NCBI RefSeq assembly: GCF_001417815.1
Contig: NZ_BCFK01000031.1
Span: 62,001-126,000, forward strand
DNA from: Bifidobacterium aesculapii
GTDB taxonomy: Bacteria > Actinomycetota > Actinomycetes > Actinomycetales > Bifidobacteriaceae
DNA: 64,000 bases
Direction: 5' to 3'
Shown here piece by piece: positions 10,785 through 18,949 of this stretch (the stretch's first letter is position 1; every line of letters begins with the position of its first letter). A program made the translations under genes and the position numbers. The notes under the pieces are model-generated. The model did no database searches. It had not been told where the DNA came from and saw only the letters and a list, made by a program, of their open reading frames with translations.

Positions 10785-12017
10785 TCACTCCCCGCGCAGC
10801 GCCGCGGTCGGCGCGAGCCGCGCGGCCCTCGACGCCGGATAGATGCCGGCGAGCGCGCCGACGAGCACGGCCGCGCCCCATGCGGCGGGCAGCGTCCCCC
10901 AATCCAGCACGGTCGGCTGCCCCGCCCATACCGCGAAGCCGAACACCGTGCCGGCCCCGAGCATCGTACCGGCGAGACCGCCGAATGCGGAGAGCATGGC
11001 CGCTTCGGTGACGAACTGCATGCGGATCGCGCTGGGGGTCGCGCCGAGCGCGCGTCTCAGTCCGATTTCGCCGCGGCGTTCCATCACGGTGACGATCATC
11101 ATGTTGGCGATGCTCATGCCGCCTACGGCCAGTGCGATCGCTCCGATCATCAGCCCCAGCGTGTTGAGGGAGTCGTCGGTGGTGTTGCGTGCTTCGGACA
11201 GGTCGACTGACGCGTTGACGGATACGTTGGCGCCGGTGAGGTTCGCCGCGTGGGCGAGCATGCGTCGCAGCGTTTCGGTGTCACCTGGTCTGGTGCGCAC
11301 GTAGATCGCGCTGATCTGGCCGATCGTTTCGGCCTGGTCCGGGTGGCTCGCCTTCGCCTGTGTCGAGCCGATGATGACCGACGGGTCGAGGTTCTGCGCC
11401 TGCGGTGCCGGGGCGAGGATGCCGACGATCCCGTACCATGCGTCGTCGATGAGGATGCGGTCGCCGACCGTGGTGACGCCGAGTCGGTAGGCGGCCTCGG
11501 AGCCGAGTATCGCCACGGGCAGATGCTGGTTGTGCTCGTCGATGCCGTGCCCCTGCACGACCCTTGCCCCGACGGCGTCCAGCGCGTCCGGCCGCATGAC
11601 CGTCAGCGTCAGGGCGTTGCCGTTGGATTTGGGTACGAACTCGTTCTTGAAGATCCTCACGTTCTCGGGTGCCGTGTCGAACACGCCCACCCGTTCCACC
11701 TGCGGCTGGCGTGCGATGGTTTCGGGCGCGTATGCGGGCAGGGGCACGGGCTGCTGTGCGGCGTCGCGTCCCGGTGACACGACCTGTAGGTTCGCGCCGA
11801 GCGAGTCGAGGCGGGCGAGCAGTGCGGCCTGGTTCGACGCGGCGATGCCGGAGAGTGCCACGTATGCGGCCACGCCGAGCGCGATGCCCAATGCGGCGAG
11901 CACCGTGCGGGACATGCGTCCGGTGGCCCCGATCCATGCCGTGTGCATGAGGTCCGCGAATCGTGTGGTCGGTGGGCGTCCTTTCGGCGGCCGCTCCGTT
12001 CGGGTGGTGACGGTCAT
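10785..12017 (-). CDS. ABC exporter permease, MacB/FtsX type
   Basis: This 410-residue permease has the MacB architecture: one N-terminal membrane helix (about 37-60), a large extracytoplasmic MacB-like domain (about 60-285), then three C-terminal helices of the FtsX domain. The conserved [19 protein letters not shown] lies between helices two and three. With the overlapping ATPase gene (ATGA, 12014-12017) and the adaptor it forms a MacAB-like mechanotransmission exporter. Such systems export peptides, antibiotics or lipoproteins in other bacteria; the cargo here is unknown. It is the last gene of the operon that begins with the two lipoproteins. Confidence 0.9.
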   Translation of the reverse strand: MTVTTRTERPPKGRPPTTRFADLMHTAWIGATGRMSRTVLAALGIALGVAAYVALSGIAASNQAALLARLDSLGANLQVVSPGRDAAQQPVPLPAYAPETIARQPQVERVGVFDTAPENVRIFKNEFVPKSNGNALTLTVMRPDALDAVGARVVQGHGIDEHNQHLPVAILGSEAAYRLGVTTVGDRILIDDAWYGIVGILAPAPQAQNLDPSVIIGSTQAKASHPDQAETIGQISAIYVRTRPGDTETLRRMLAHAANLTGANVSVNASVDLSEARNTTDDSLNTLGLMIGAIALAVGGMSIANMMIVTVMERRGEIGLRRALGATPSAIRMQFVTEAAMLSAFGGLAGTMLGAGTVFGFAVWAGQPTVLDWGTLPAAWGAAVLVGALAGIYPASRAARLAPTAALRGE

Positions 12018-12748
12018 GCGCCTCTTCCCTCGTTTCCGTCGTCGTCCGCGTCGTCGTGCCGTGTGTCCGGCGGCAGTTCGGTCACGACGCCGTCCCTCAT
12101 GTGCAGCCGCCTCGGGAAGCGCGCGGCGATGGATGGGTCGTGGGTGACGACCACGAGGCTCGCCCCGTCGTCCGCCGCTCCCAGCAGCAGGTCGATGATC
12201 GCGTGCCCGGTGGCGGTGTCGAGCGCGCCGGTCGGCTCGTCGGCGAAGATCACGTCCGGGTTTTTGGCGAGCGCGCGGGCGATGGCCACGCGCTGTTGTT
12301 CGCCGCCGGAGAGCTGTGGCGGCCGGTGTCGCAGGCGTTCGCCCAGTCCGACCCGTTGCAGGGCGTCGATGGCGCGTGCGCGTCGGGTGTGGTGTGGGAT
12401 CGTCGTGTATTGCAGTCCGGTCGTCACGTTCTCGATCGCGCAGACGGTGGGGATCAGGTGGAACTGCTGGAACACGAAGCCGATGCGTGTCGCGCGCAGG
12501 GCGCTTCGGTGCCGCTCCCCCATGGCCGCGACGTCTTCTCCGTCGTAGCGCAGGGTGCCCGTGGTGGGCATGTCGAGCGTGCCCAAGAGGGACAGGAGCG
12601 TCGATTTGCCGGAGCCGGACGGTCCGACGATCGCGATCCGTTCGCCGTGTTCGATTGCGAGCGATGTGGGGTGCAGGATCTCCAGCGGGCTTCCGTCGCG
12701 GCCCGGATAGCTTTTCGTGGCTTGGTCGAGTTCGAGCAGGGCGGTCAT
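12014..12748 (-). CDS. ABC exporter ATPase, MacB/LolD type
   Basis: This 244-residue ATPase has Walker A GPSGSGKST (42-50), the signature LSGGEQQR, Walker B VIFADEPTGALD, and VVVTHD with the switch histidine. FVFQQFHLIPT and NVTTGLQY are typical of the LolD/MacB/FtsE group. It should power the permease encoded immediately downstream. The gene overlaps the adaptor gene by four bases (ATGA at 12745-12748) and the permease gene by four, so all three are translationally coupled. A long in-frame extension upstream of 12748 is a shadow of the adaptor gene. Confidence 0.93.
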   Translation of the reverse strand: MTALLELDQATKSYPGRDGSPLEILHPTSLAIEHGERIAIVGPSGSGKSTLLSLLGTLDMPTTGTLRYDGEDVAAMGERHRSALRATRIGFVFQQFHLIPTVCAIENVTTGLQYTTIPHHTRRARAIDALQRVGLGERLRHRPPQLSGGEQQRVAIARALAKNPDVIFADEPTGALDTATGHAIIDLLLGAADDGASLVVVTHDPSIAARFPRRLHMRDGVVTELPPDTRHDDADDDGNEGRGA

Positions 12749-13899
12749 GAGACGACCACCTTGTCGCCGGCCTTGAGCCCGTCGGCGCGGGTCAGCTGCA
12801 CCTGCGCGTTCGCGACGAGGCCGAGTTCGACGGGGATGCGTTCGAGCCGCTGACCGCGCACCACGTCGACCGCGTATGTGCTGCCGGCGGAGGCGATGAT
12901 CGCGGTGACGGGCACGATCAGCGTCTCCGCGGTGTTCGTGTTCGTCGTGTTGGGGATGACGAGCTGCACGGAGGTCGCGCCGAAGCTCGCGACCTGCGTC
13001 TGGTCGGGGAAGTCGATGCGCGCCGACGGCGAGGTGACCTGCCCGTCCTTGCCGGTGGACTGGCCGCCCTGGTCGACGGCGGCGAGCGTGGTGTCGATGG
13101 TCGTGTTGTTCGGCAGGATGACCTGTACTGTGTCGCCCGCTTTGAACGTGGCTGCCTGTGTGGCGCTGAGCGTGGCCTCGACGTGCAGCGCGACGCCGGT
13201 GTAGGTGCCGGGGCTCACGTTGGTTTCGCCGAGTTTGGCGGTGACGGTGTTGATGCGGATGGGTGCGGTCGCGGCGAGCGCCACGGATCCGGGTTCGAAG
13301 ACGCCGGTCACCTGGTCGCCTGTGAGCCCGAGGGTTCTGGTCTGCCATTGGCGTATGGCTTCGCGGGTGCGCCAGTCGAAATGCGTGTTGGGGGCGGCTT
13401 TGAAGTAGCCGAGTTCCTGCAGGTTCGTTTCGAGTTGGGTCACGTCGGGCCCGTCGGGCACGTCCACTTGGAGGGTGCGCCAGAACGGGCGTGTGCCGTG
13501 GAACAGCGGCACGGTCACGCCGTCCATCTCGTATACCTGTTGGCCGGTGGCGATTTCGGCGCCGGGTGTGGGCAGTTGGGTGATGGTGCCGGTCGCCGGT
13601 TGGAATTCGGATGGTTCGTCGTATTGGAGGGTGCCGCCGAGCCGGGTTTCGGCGTTGAGGACGCCTGTAGTGACCGGTTGGGTGCGCAACGTGCTCACGT
13701 CGACGGCAATGCCGGATGAGGCGTGCGTGCCCGTCGCCGTCGCCTTTCCCGTACGGTCGGGGCCGGTCATGTCGGCGATTAGTGTCCATGGTCGGGTGAT
13801 CGCGCACACGGCGATGAGTCCCGCGACCGTGACGCATGCGGCGATCGTGGCGATGATCCTGCGCACCTTGCCGATCCGTCTTGTTTCCGTCCGTGTCAT
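12745..13899 (-). CDS. Exporter adaptor protein with peptidoglycan-binding domain
   Basis: The 384-residue product has one N-terminal membrane helix (about 14-34), then an extracytoplasmic part. It holds a lipoyl-like segment (about 95-130), a PG_binding_1 domain (about 150-200, with DVTQLETNLQELGYF) and a beta-barrel region to the C-terminus. This is the organisation of actinobacterial MacA/HlyD-like adaptors. It probably links the MacB-type permease to the cell wall in a bacterium with no outer membrane. AGGAGGTG lies six bases before the ATG at 13899, one of the strongest ribosome binding sites in the window. The stop overlaps the ATPase start. Confidence 0.87.
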   Translation of the reverse strand: MTRTETRRIGKVRRIIATIAACVTVAGLIAVCAITRPWTLIADMTGPDRTGKATATGTHASSGIAVDVSTLRTQPVTTGVLNAETRLGGTLQYDEPSEFQPATGTITQLPTPGAEIATGQQVYEMDGVTVPLFHGTRPFWRTLQVDVPDGPDVTQLETNLQELGYFKAAPNTHFDWRTREAIRQWQTRTLGLTGDQVTGVFEPGSVALAATAPIRINTVTAKLGETNVSPGTYTGVALHVEATLSATQAATFKAGDTVQVILPNNTTIDTTLAAVDQGGQSTGKDGQVTSPSARIDFPDQTQVASFGATSVQLVIPNTTNTNTAETLIVPVTAIIASAGSTYAVDVVRGQRLERIPVELGLVANAQVQLTRADGLKAGDKVVVS

Positions 13900-13967
13900 C
13901 GTGGCACCTCCTGTATGTGCTGTGTACAGTCGTCCGTGCGGCCCGCCGCTGCGACCGTCGTTGGTCG

Positions 13968-14828
13968 TCATCGTGCGGCCGTCGGGCTGCCGATGCCGTA
14001 TTGCGTGGTCGTCCAATCGGCGGCGCCGTCCGCCTCGTCCATCACCTTCATGTAGTCGTAGCCGAACTCCTCGGGTGTGCCGTCGAATCCGAAGCTGATG
14101 CGCGCGTCCCCGACCGGGCATTCCTTGAAGAATCGTCTGAGCTCGTCGGCCGTCACGGTCCGTGGGATGAGAATCGTGGTCGGCTCGTCGCCGCTCGGGT
14201 CCGCGACCCAGCTGAAGCCTTTGCCGCGCGCCTTCCTCGCGAAGTCGAGCGCGGCGCGTTTGTCCTCCTCGCTGTATGTGGGTTGCCCCGAGGAGAGGTC
14301 CTGCGCGGGTTGGGTGAAGTTCGGGTGTTTCGCCTCGCAGTCCGCGTAGTCGGCCTGTTTCGACTCGTATGGGGTGCCGGCGAGCGCGGTGGAGTCCTTG
14401 AAGGCGACCCATACGGTGCCGTAGTCGAGCGCGGTGAACATGGCGTTGGCGTAGAGCTGTTGGGTTGCGCTGTCGGTGCCTATGCTCGTGCCGGTGTCGT
14501 CGGTGGTGACGGGGTTGCCGGTGCGGTCGATCATGCGCAGTTCGGCCATGTTCCTGACGGTGGGGGCTTTGGCTTTGCCGGATGCGTCGGGTGCGCCGGG
14601 GCCGACAGCGGTTCTCGCGTCGAGGCCTTTGGATGTGAGGCAGGCGACGAATTTGCGTGCGGTTTCGTCGACGGGGAGGTTGCTGGTGGTGTCGGTGGCG
14701 TTGGTGTCGGTGCCGTCGCCGGTGGTCGTGGTGTCGGATGCCGGGCCGGCGCAGGCGGCGAGCGTGAGGAGGAGGGTGGCGGATATGATGGCCGCCGTGC
14801 TTGCGGTGAGGAGTCGGTTGCGGGTCAT
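13968..14828 (-). CDS. Lipoprotein of the exporter operon (paralogue B)
   Basis: This 286-residue protein has a lipoprotein signal peptide ending in LTLAAC (lipid-modified Cys26), a Thr/Asp-rich linker, and a folded domain I cannot assign to a named family. It is clearly a paralogue of the product encoded at 14970-15827. Both share ARKFVACLTSKGLDAR-like and FSWVADPSG-like segments, a YADCE-type motif and similar length. I start at 14828 because AAGGAG lies seven bases upstream; a GTG codon directly before it is also possible. Being secreted and coupled to a MacAB-like exporter and a two-component system, it may be a sensor partner, a substrate chaperone or a ligand-binding protein (inference). 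Confidence 0.85.
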   Translation of the reverse strand: MTRNRLLTASTAAIISATLLLTLAACAGPASDTTTTGDGTDTNATDTTSNLPVDETARKFVACLTSKGLDARTAVGPGAPDASGKAKAPTVRNMAELRMIDRTGNPVTTDDTGTSIGTDSATQQLYANAMFTALDYGTVWVAFKDSTALAGTPYESKQADYADCEAKHPNFTQPAQDLSSGQPTYSEEDKRAALDFARKARGKGFSWVADPSGDEPTTILIPRTVTADELRRFFKECPVGDARISFGFDGTPEEFGYDYMKVMDEADGAADWTTTQYGIGSPTAAR

Positions 14829-14930
14829 CACGAGTCTCCTTGGGTGGTGTCCAGTGTCCGTTGGGACGGGTGGTCGGGTTGTCGCGTCCCATTCAACCGG
14901 GTGCTTCGTCGCGTGTCGGTGTGGGTCGGG

Positions 14931-14947
14931 TTTACCTTCGGCTTACC
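14931..14947 (-). promoter_or_regulatory. 11-bp-spaced direct repeat upstream of lipoprotein B
   Basis: On the minus strand this reads GGTAAG-N5-GGTAAA, half-sites 11 bases apart, typical of OmpR-family response-regulator sites. Downstream come CACACCGACACG after seven bases and AATGGGA a further 18 bases on, the same arrangement as upstream of lipoprotein A. It lies about 100 bases before the start codon at 14828. Confidence 0.6.
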
Positions 14948-14969
14948 TGCGTCGGATGGCCGATCGGGC

Positions 14970-15827
14970 TCAGCCGATCCGGGACAGCTCCTGCTGCACC
15001 GAGTGGATGTCGTATGGGTAGTCGCCGTGCCACGAGTAGGTGACCGGCGCGTCTCCGGGGTCGCATTCCCTCAGGAACCGGCGCACGTCGTTCTCCGGCA
15101 CGTAGGCGGGGATCACGATGCGTAAGGGGTGCTCTCCGCTCGGATCCGCCACCCAGTCGAATCCCTTGGCCCGTGCGGCGCGTGCGAAGGCCAATACCGC
15201 GTTCCGGTCCGTCTGGGAGGCGTTCTCGTCGGCGGTGAGGCGTTGCACGCCTTGCGTGAAATCGGGGTCGGCCCGTTCGCAGGCCGCATAGTCCTGCTGC
15301 TTCGCCGCGTACGGGGATCCGGCCAGATCGGCGGAGTCGCGTGCGATGATGTACGGGAAGTCGTCGCCGGTAAGGCCGTTGCTGAGGATGCCCGTCGACA
15401 TGATGTTCGGGTACAGTGCCGGGTCCGTGGTCCAGTCCTGGGTGGTGACGCCGTCGTCGCCGGGGATGAGCCTGGGCTGTTTGGGATTGCCGGCGGCGTC
15501 GATTTCGAGCAGTGCGACCTGATCGTTGCGTTCGCCCACGATGCGCGCGTCGAACCCTTTGGACACGAGGCAGGCGGCGAACCTGCGCACGATCGTACTC
15601 GCCGGATAGCCGGTCTCTGCGGTACAGTCTGCGCCGGCCGGGGCGGCCCCGCAATCGTCGGAGCCGTCCGACGCCATGGCGTCTCCGCCGACGGCATGCG
15701 AATGCGATGATGCCGTGCCGGTCGAATCGGCGTCGCCGCCGTAGCCCGCGCATGCGGCGAGCGCCAGCAGCATCGCCGACGCCATGGCCGCGGCAAGCAG
15801 CCGGATGATGATGGAATGGCTCTTCAT
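14970..15827 (-). CDS. Lipoprotein of the exporter operon (paralogue A)
   Basis: This 285-residue secreted lipoprotein has a signal peptide with lipobox LALAAC (Cys26), a Gly/Ala/Asp-rich linker, and the same unnamed domain as its neighbour at 13968-14828. Shared features include RRFAACLVSKGFDAR, a DYAACE motif, a FARAARAKGFDWVADPSG stretch and PVTYSW near the end. Several cysteines recur at matching places and may form disulfides. The ATG at 15827 has AGGAGG upstream, whereas the longer frame starts within the promoter. It is the first gene of the minus-strand operon and is divergent from the response regulator gene. Confidence 0.85.
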   Translation of the reverse strand: MKSHSIIIRLLAAAMASAMLLALAACAGYGGDADSTGTASSHSHAVGGDAMASDGSDDCGAAPAGADCTAETGYPASTIVRRFAACLVSKGFDARIVGERNDQVALLEIDAAGNPKQPRLIPGDDGVTTQDWTTDPALYPNIMSTGILSNGLTGDDFPYIIARDSADLAGSPYAAKQQDYAACERADPDFTQGVQRLTADENASQTDRNAVLAFARAARAKGFDWVADPSGEHPLRIVIPAYVPENDVRRFLRECDPGDAPVTYSWHGDYPYDIHSVQQELSRIG

Positions 15828-15890
15828 GATAATGCCCTCCTTCACTTCCCATTGCACTCCGCTGACGGTGCCGTATCGGTGTGAACCCTC

Positions 15891-15907
15891 CTTACCCTCG
15901 CCTTACC
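15891..15907. promoter_or_regulatory. 11-bp-spaced direct repeat between lipoprotein A and the response regulator
   Basis: The plus strand shows CTTACC at 15891-15896 and again at 15902-15907 (minus strand GGTAAG-N5-GGTAAG). CACACCGATACG and AATGGGA follow toward lipoprotein A at exactly the spacings seen in front of lipoprotein B. It lies 64 bases from the lipoprotein start and 85 from the response regulator start, so it could serve both divergent promoters. The likely binder is the response regulator encoded at 15992 (inference). Confidence 0.65.
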
Positions 15908-15991
15908 GTCGCCGCGGGAGGATAATGACGATACGGAAGGACGGATCGCAAAGTGCCGTCGGAAGCACGGGGACGAGGAGCGTGGGGACGC

Positions 15992-16663
15992 ATGCGAATA
16001 CTGATCGTCGAGGACGACCGCGATCTGGCGGCCGCATTGGATGACGCGCTGCGCTACGAAGGGTACGCGACCGACGTGGCCATGACGGGAGTCGAGGCGC
16101 TCAAGGCACTGGCCGACACGGACGTCGACATCGTCCTGCTCGACCGCGACCTGCCCGTCCTGTCCGGAGACGCCGTGATGGCGACGATCGCCGCGAACCG
16201 CATCCCCGTCGCCGTGATCATGCTCACCGCCGCGGCCGACGTCAGCGACAGGGTCAGCGGGCTCGACTTGGGCGCGGACGACTACCTGACCAAACCGTTC
16301 GCCTACCCGGAGCTCCTCGCGCGCATCCGCGCCCTGCAGCGCCGCGCCGGCAAGGGCGCCGCCACGGCCGCCGTGCTCACCCGCGGCGACCTGACGCTCG
16401 ACACCACGCGCCGGCTCGTGTTCCGCGACCACGGACGCACGCTCGTCAAACTCACCCCCAAGGAGTACGGCGTGCTCCTGGAGCTCATGCGCGCCGACGG
16501 CGGCTACGTGAGCGTGGACGAACTCCACCGGAGCGTGTGGGACGCCGACCCGGACGTCGAGGCCGCCGACGTGGTCAAGACCACCATGTACTCGCTGCGA
16601 CGCAAACTGGAGGACCGCGACCTGATCGTCTCCACACGCGGGGAAGGATACCGGCTCGCATGA
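15992..16663 (+). CDS. Two-component response regulator, OmpR family
   Basis: This 223-residue regulator has an N-terminal receiver domain with acidic residues Asp8 and Asp9, the phosphoacceptor Asp51 in VLLDRDLP, Thr79 and Lys101. A C-terminal winged-helix DNA-binding domain (about 130-223) ends in STRGEGYRLA. I choose the ATG at 15992 because the receiver begins MRILIVEDD and a GAGGAG stretch is upstream. The stop overlaps the kinase start by four bases (ATGA). It is divergent from the lipoprotein/exporter operon, and the 11-bp direct repeats in front of both lipoprotein genes are the expected type of target site. Confidence 0.95.
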   Translation: MRILIVEDDRDLAAALDDALRYEGYATDVAMTGVEALKALADTDVDIVLLDRDLPVLSGDAVMATIAANRIPVAVIMLTAAADVSDRVSGLDLGADDYLTKPFAYPELLARIRALQRRAGKGAATAAVLTRGDLTLDTTRRLVFRDHGRTLVKLTPKEYGVLLELMRADGGYVSVDELHRSVWDADPDVEAADVVKTTMYSLRRKLEDRDLIVSTRGEGYRLA

Positions 16664-18219
16664 CCCGCAACCGAGACCAGGAACATAACCGGCCGCCGGC
16701 CAAGGCACAGACACGGATCCGAGGCCGTGTCGCCCGCCGCCTGCGCCGGGTCGCCGACCGGCTCACCCCGCGCACGTTCCGCGCCAAGCTCACCATCGCG
16801 ATCAGCGTCGTGTTCCTCATCGCCCTCGGATCGGCGGCCATCGTGCAGACCGTCATCATCAACGGCATGTTCTCCTACGCGATGACCGTCTCCTACGAGA
16901 ACGGACAGGACGGCGGACAGACCGGACAGCCGAACGGCGGCGACAATACCGGGAAGGCCCCGTCGGACGACGACTTCCTGTCCGTCGAGGGCTGGTCCGT
17001 GGACCCCGACCCACGGACATGGCAGGAAACGCACCAGCAACCGTACATGGACGCCCCGCAATTCCTCGGCAGCGCCAGCAACGGCAAAGGGGCCGGCTCC
17101 GCCACCGGCCGGACCAACGGCCAACCCTACCGCGTCGAATGGGGCGACGACGGATCGTTCACCATCACCACGCCATACGGGATCTCCATATGGAACCAGG
17201 ACACCATAGCCAACGGACTGCGCATCAGCGCCGCCGTCATCTTCGTGTTCTTCGGCGCCACCAGCATCCTCGTCATCTGGATCGTCACCTCACGAATGTC
17301 CCGCAGGCTCAAATCCATCAGCGAGCAGACGGCCACGCTCGACCCGAACGACCTCGGCACGCGCATCGACACGGACGGGACGGGACGTTCACGCCCAGGC
17401 GACGAGATCACCAGCCTCGGCGACTCCATCAACGGCATGCTCGACCGCATCCAGGCCGCCTCCGAAGCCGAGCGACGGTTCGTGTCCAACGCGTCGCACG
17501 AACTGCGCACCCCCATCGCCGCCGTCGAGACGAACCTCGACGCGCCCCTGGCACAGGGGAGGTTCCCCGAGGACGTCGCACCATCCGTCCGCCGGGCGCT
17601 CGCCGCCAACCGGCGCGGCGCCGAACTCGTCGACGCGCTGCTCACCCTCTCACGCATCCAAAGCGGCGCATACGGCAAACTCGCGCCGGCCGCGACTGGA
17701 ACGGGGAACGGGACGCACGACGCAACGGGCGCATCGGCAGCGGGGACGACGGACCTCGCCGCATGCGTGGACGACGCGCTCGCCGACATGGATCACGGCA
17801 TCCGCGAGCGCCGCATCGACGTGACGTTCGACGCCGCCGATCACGTCACGGCGAAGGCCGATTCCGCGCTGATGCGTCTCGCGGTCGGCAATCTCATCCG
17901 CAACGCCGTCGTGCACAACACCGACGGCGGGTCGATCACGGCATCCATCGACGCGACCGGCGACGGCGAGGTGACGCTCACCGTCACGAACACCACCGAC
18001 GAGCGGCTGCCGGACAATCTCGACGACCTCGTCCAGCCGTTCCACCGCGGCGTGAACTCGCGCATCAGCGCCGTCTCCGGCGTGGGACTCGGCCTGTCCA
18101 TCGCCGACGCCGCATGCACCGCGATGGGCGCGCGGCTGCGCCTGTCTAAGACGTCGTCGGAGCCGCGACCTGGAACCGACGTCTTCAACGCCGGGATAAC
18201 CGGACTGTCCGCATCCTGA
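16660..18219 (+). CDS. Sensor histidine kinase
   Basis: The 519-residue protein has a basic cytoplasmic N-terminus, membrane helices at about 44-68 and 188-209, and an extracytoplasmic sensor region of about 120 residues between them, rich in Gly, Asp and Asn. A HAMP linker and dimerisation domain follow, with His280 in SNASHELRTP, and then the ATPase domain with N-box LIRNAVVHN and G-box GVGLGLSIAD. The usual DxGxG box is replaced by NTTDERLP, as in some VanS-like kinases. It is translationally coupled to the response regulator. The signal is unknown; the neighbours suggest an envelope or antimicrobial stress. Confidence 0.93.
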   Translation: MTRNRDQEHNRPPAKAQTRIRGRVARRLRRVADRLTPRTFRAKLTIAISVVFLIALGSAAIVQTVIINGMFSYAMTVSYENGQDGGQTGQPNGGDNTGKAPSDDDFLSVEGWSVDPDPRTWQETHQQPYMDAPQFLGSASNGKGAGSATGRTNGQPYRVEWGDDGSFTITTPYGISIWNQDTIANGLRISAAVIFVFFGATSILVIWIVTSRMSRRLKSISEQTATLDPNDLGTRIDTDGTGRSRPGDEITSLGDSINGMLDRIQAASEAERRFVSNASHELRTPIAAVETNLDAPLAQGRFPEDVAPSVRRALAANRRGAELVDALLTLSRIQSGAYGKLAPAATGTGNGTHDATGASAAGTTDLAACVDDALADMDHGIRERRIDVTFDAADHVTAKADSALMRLAVGNLIRNAVVHNTDGGSITASIDATGDGEVTLTVTNTTDERLPDNLDDLVQPFHRGVNSRISAVSGVGLGLSIADAACTAMGARLRLSKTSSEPRPGTDVFNAGITGLSAS

Positions 18220-18303
18220 GTGGCGCGTCCTGCCGCTCAAGGACCGTTCGCCGTCGACCGCAATCACATTCCGATGACAATCCAGCTGGCACAATCAGGT
18301 GGT

Positions 18304-18669
18304 ATGAGGCAATTCATCACACGTTGGCTGATACTGACCGTTGCGGCGGGCGTCATGGTCGCGCTCTTGCCCGGCATGAGGGCGGTCGGTGAGCCGCCGA
18401 TCCTCGGCATCGCCGCGTTCTCCCTGTTCATGGCGCTCATCAACGCGTCAATCAAACCTGTCGTGCATCTGGTGGCGCTGCCGATCTCCATCCTGAGTCT
18501 CGGCGTGTTCGCGCTGGTCATCAACTGGCTGTTCATGGAGCTTTCCTCGTGGCTGGCGTTCTCCCTGTTCGACGTGGGCGTCGTCATCGACGGGTTCTGG
18601 TGGTCGGTGGCCGGTTCGATCATCATGTCGATCGTCTCCGGCATCGTCTCCTCCATCATCGGCGAATAA
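18304..18669 (+). CDS. Small four-helix membrane protein, phage-holin superfamily IV
   Basis: This 121-residue protein has four hydrophobic helices and the family pattern INASIKPVVHLVALPISILSLG, followed by ALVINWLFM. It belongs to the DUF/PF04020-type family called mycobacterial four-TM phage holin, common in bacteria outside any prophage; a lytic role is not supported. I choose the ATG at 18304 (AGGTGG just upstream, and the family starts MRxFITRWL) over an in-frame ATG at 18274. It follows the kinase by 84 bases and may be read through from it. Confidence 0.8.
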   Translation: MRQFITRWLILTVAAGVMVALLPGMRAVGEPPILGIAAFSLFMALINASIKPVVHLVALPISILSLGVFALVINWLFMELSSWLAFSLFDVGVVIDGFWWSVAGSIIMSIVSGIVSSIIGE

Positions 18670-18768
18670 CCGCACGGGCCGGCATTCGATTATGCCGTAC
18701 CAGGCACGCTCCCCCTACGACGTTTCCTCTCCGCCAGCTTTATGTGCCATATCGGCGCAACACAATCG

Positions 18769-18791
18769 GAGCGAGCGAGCGAGCGAGCGAG
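18769..18791 (+). repeat. GAGC tetranucleotide tandem repeat
   Basis: Five full copies of GAGC plus GAG run without interruption and end exactly where the TTGATT -35-like hexamer starts. Tetranucleotide tracts can change copy number by replication slippage, which here would alter the sequence just upstream of a promoter. Confidence 0.9.
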
Positions 18792-18821
18792 TTGATTCGT
18801 CGCCGTACGTCAGGATATAAT
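18792..18821 (+). promoter_or_regulatory. Sigma-70-type promoter for the MFS gene
   Basis: TTGATT (18792-18797) and TATAAT (18816-18821) are separated by 18 bases. The -10 is a perfect consensus, unusual in this GC-rich window. It reads toward the MFS gene at 19204, about 375 bases downstream, with no other gene between. Confidence 0.6.
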
Positions 18822-18913
18822 CGTCTCACCAATGGGAAAACGCCAATGACGGACGTTCCCCGTAAACCCGCATTGAACCGTCGCACTGCTGCTTTCACCG
18901 CAAAGAGGTCTTC

Positions 18914-18949
18914 ATGTACCACGTTCTGGTCTCGTTCGCATACGACTAG
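18914..18949 (+). CDS. Possible leader peptide (11 residues) in the MFS leader
   Basis: A short frame encodes MYHVLVSFAYD, preceded by AGAGG five bases upstream of its ATG. It is followed at once by GGAAGGACGCTTCC and CGTCTTCC, which can form competing hairpins. Leader peptides of this sort regulate some drug-efflux genes by ribosome stalling. That role is inference, and the frame may be fortuitous. Confidence 0.3.
   Translation: MYHVLVSFAYD

Noticed and set aside
18304-18669. Prophage remnant because of the phage-holin family name
   Set aside because: The family is common on chromosomes away from prophages, and no other phage gene lies in the window.
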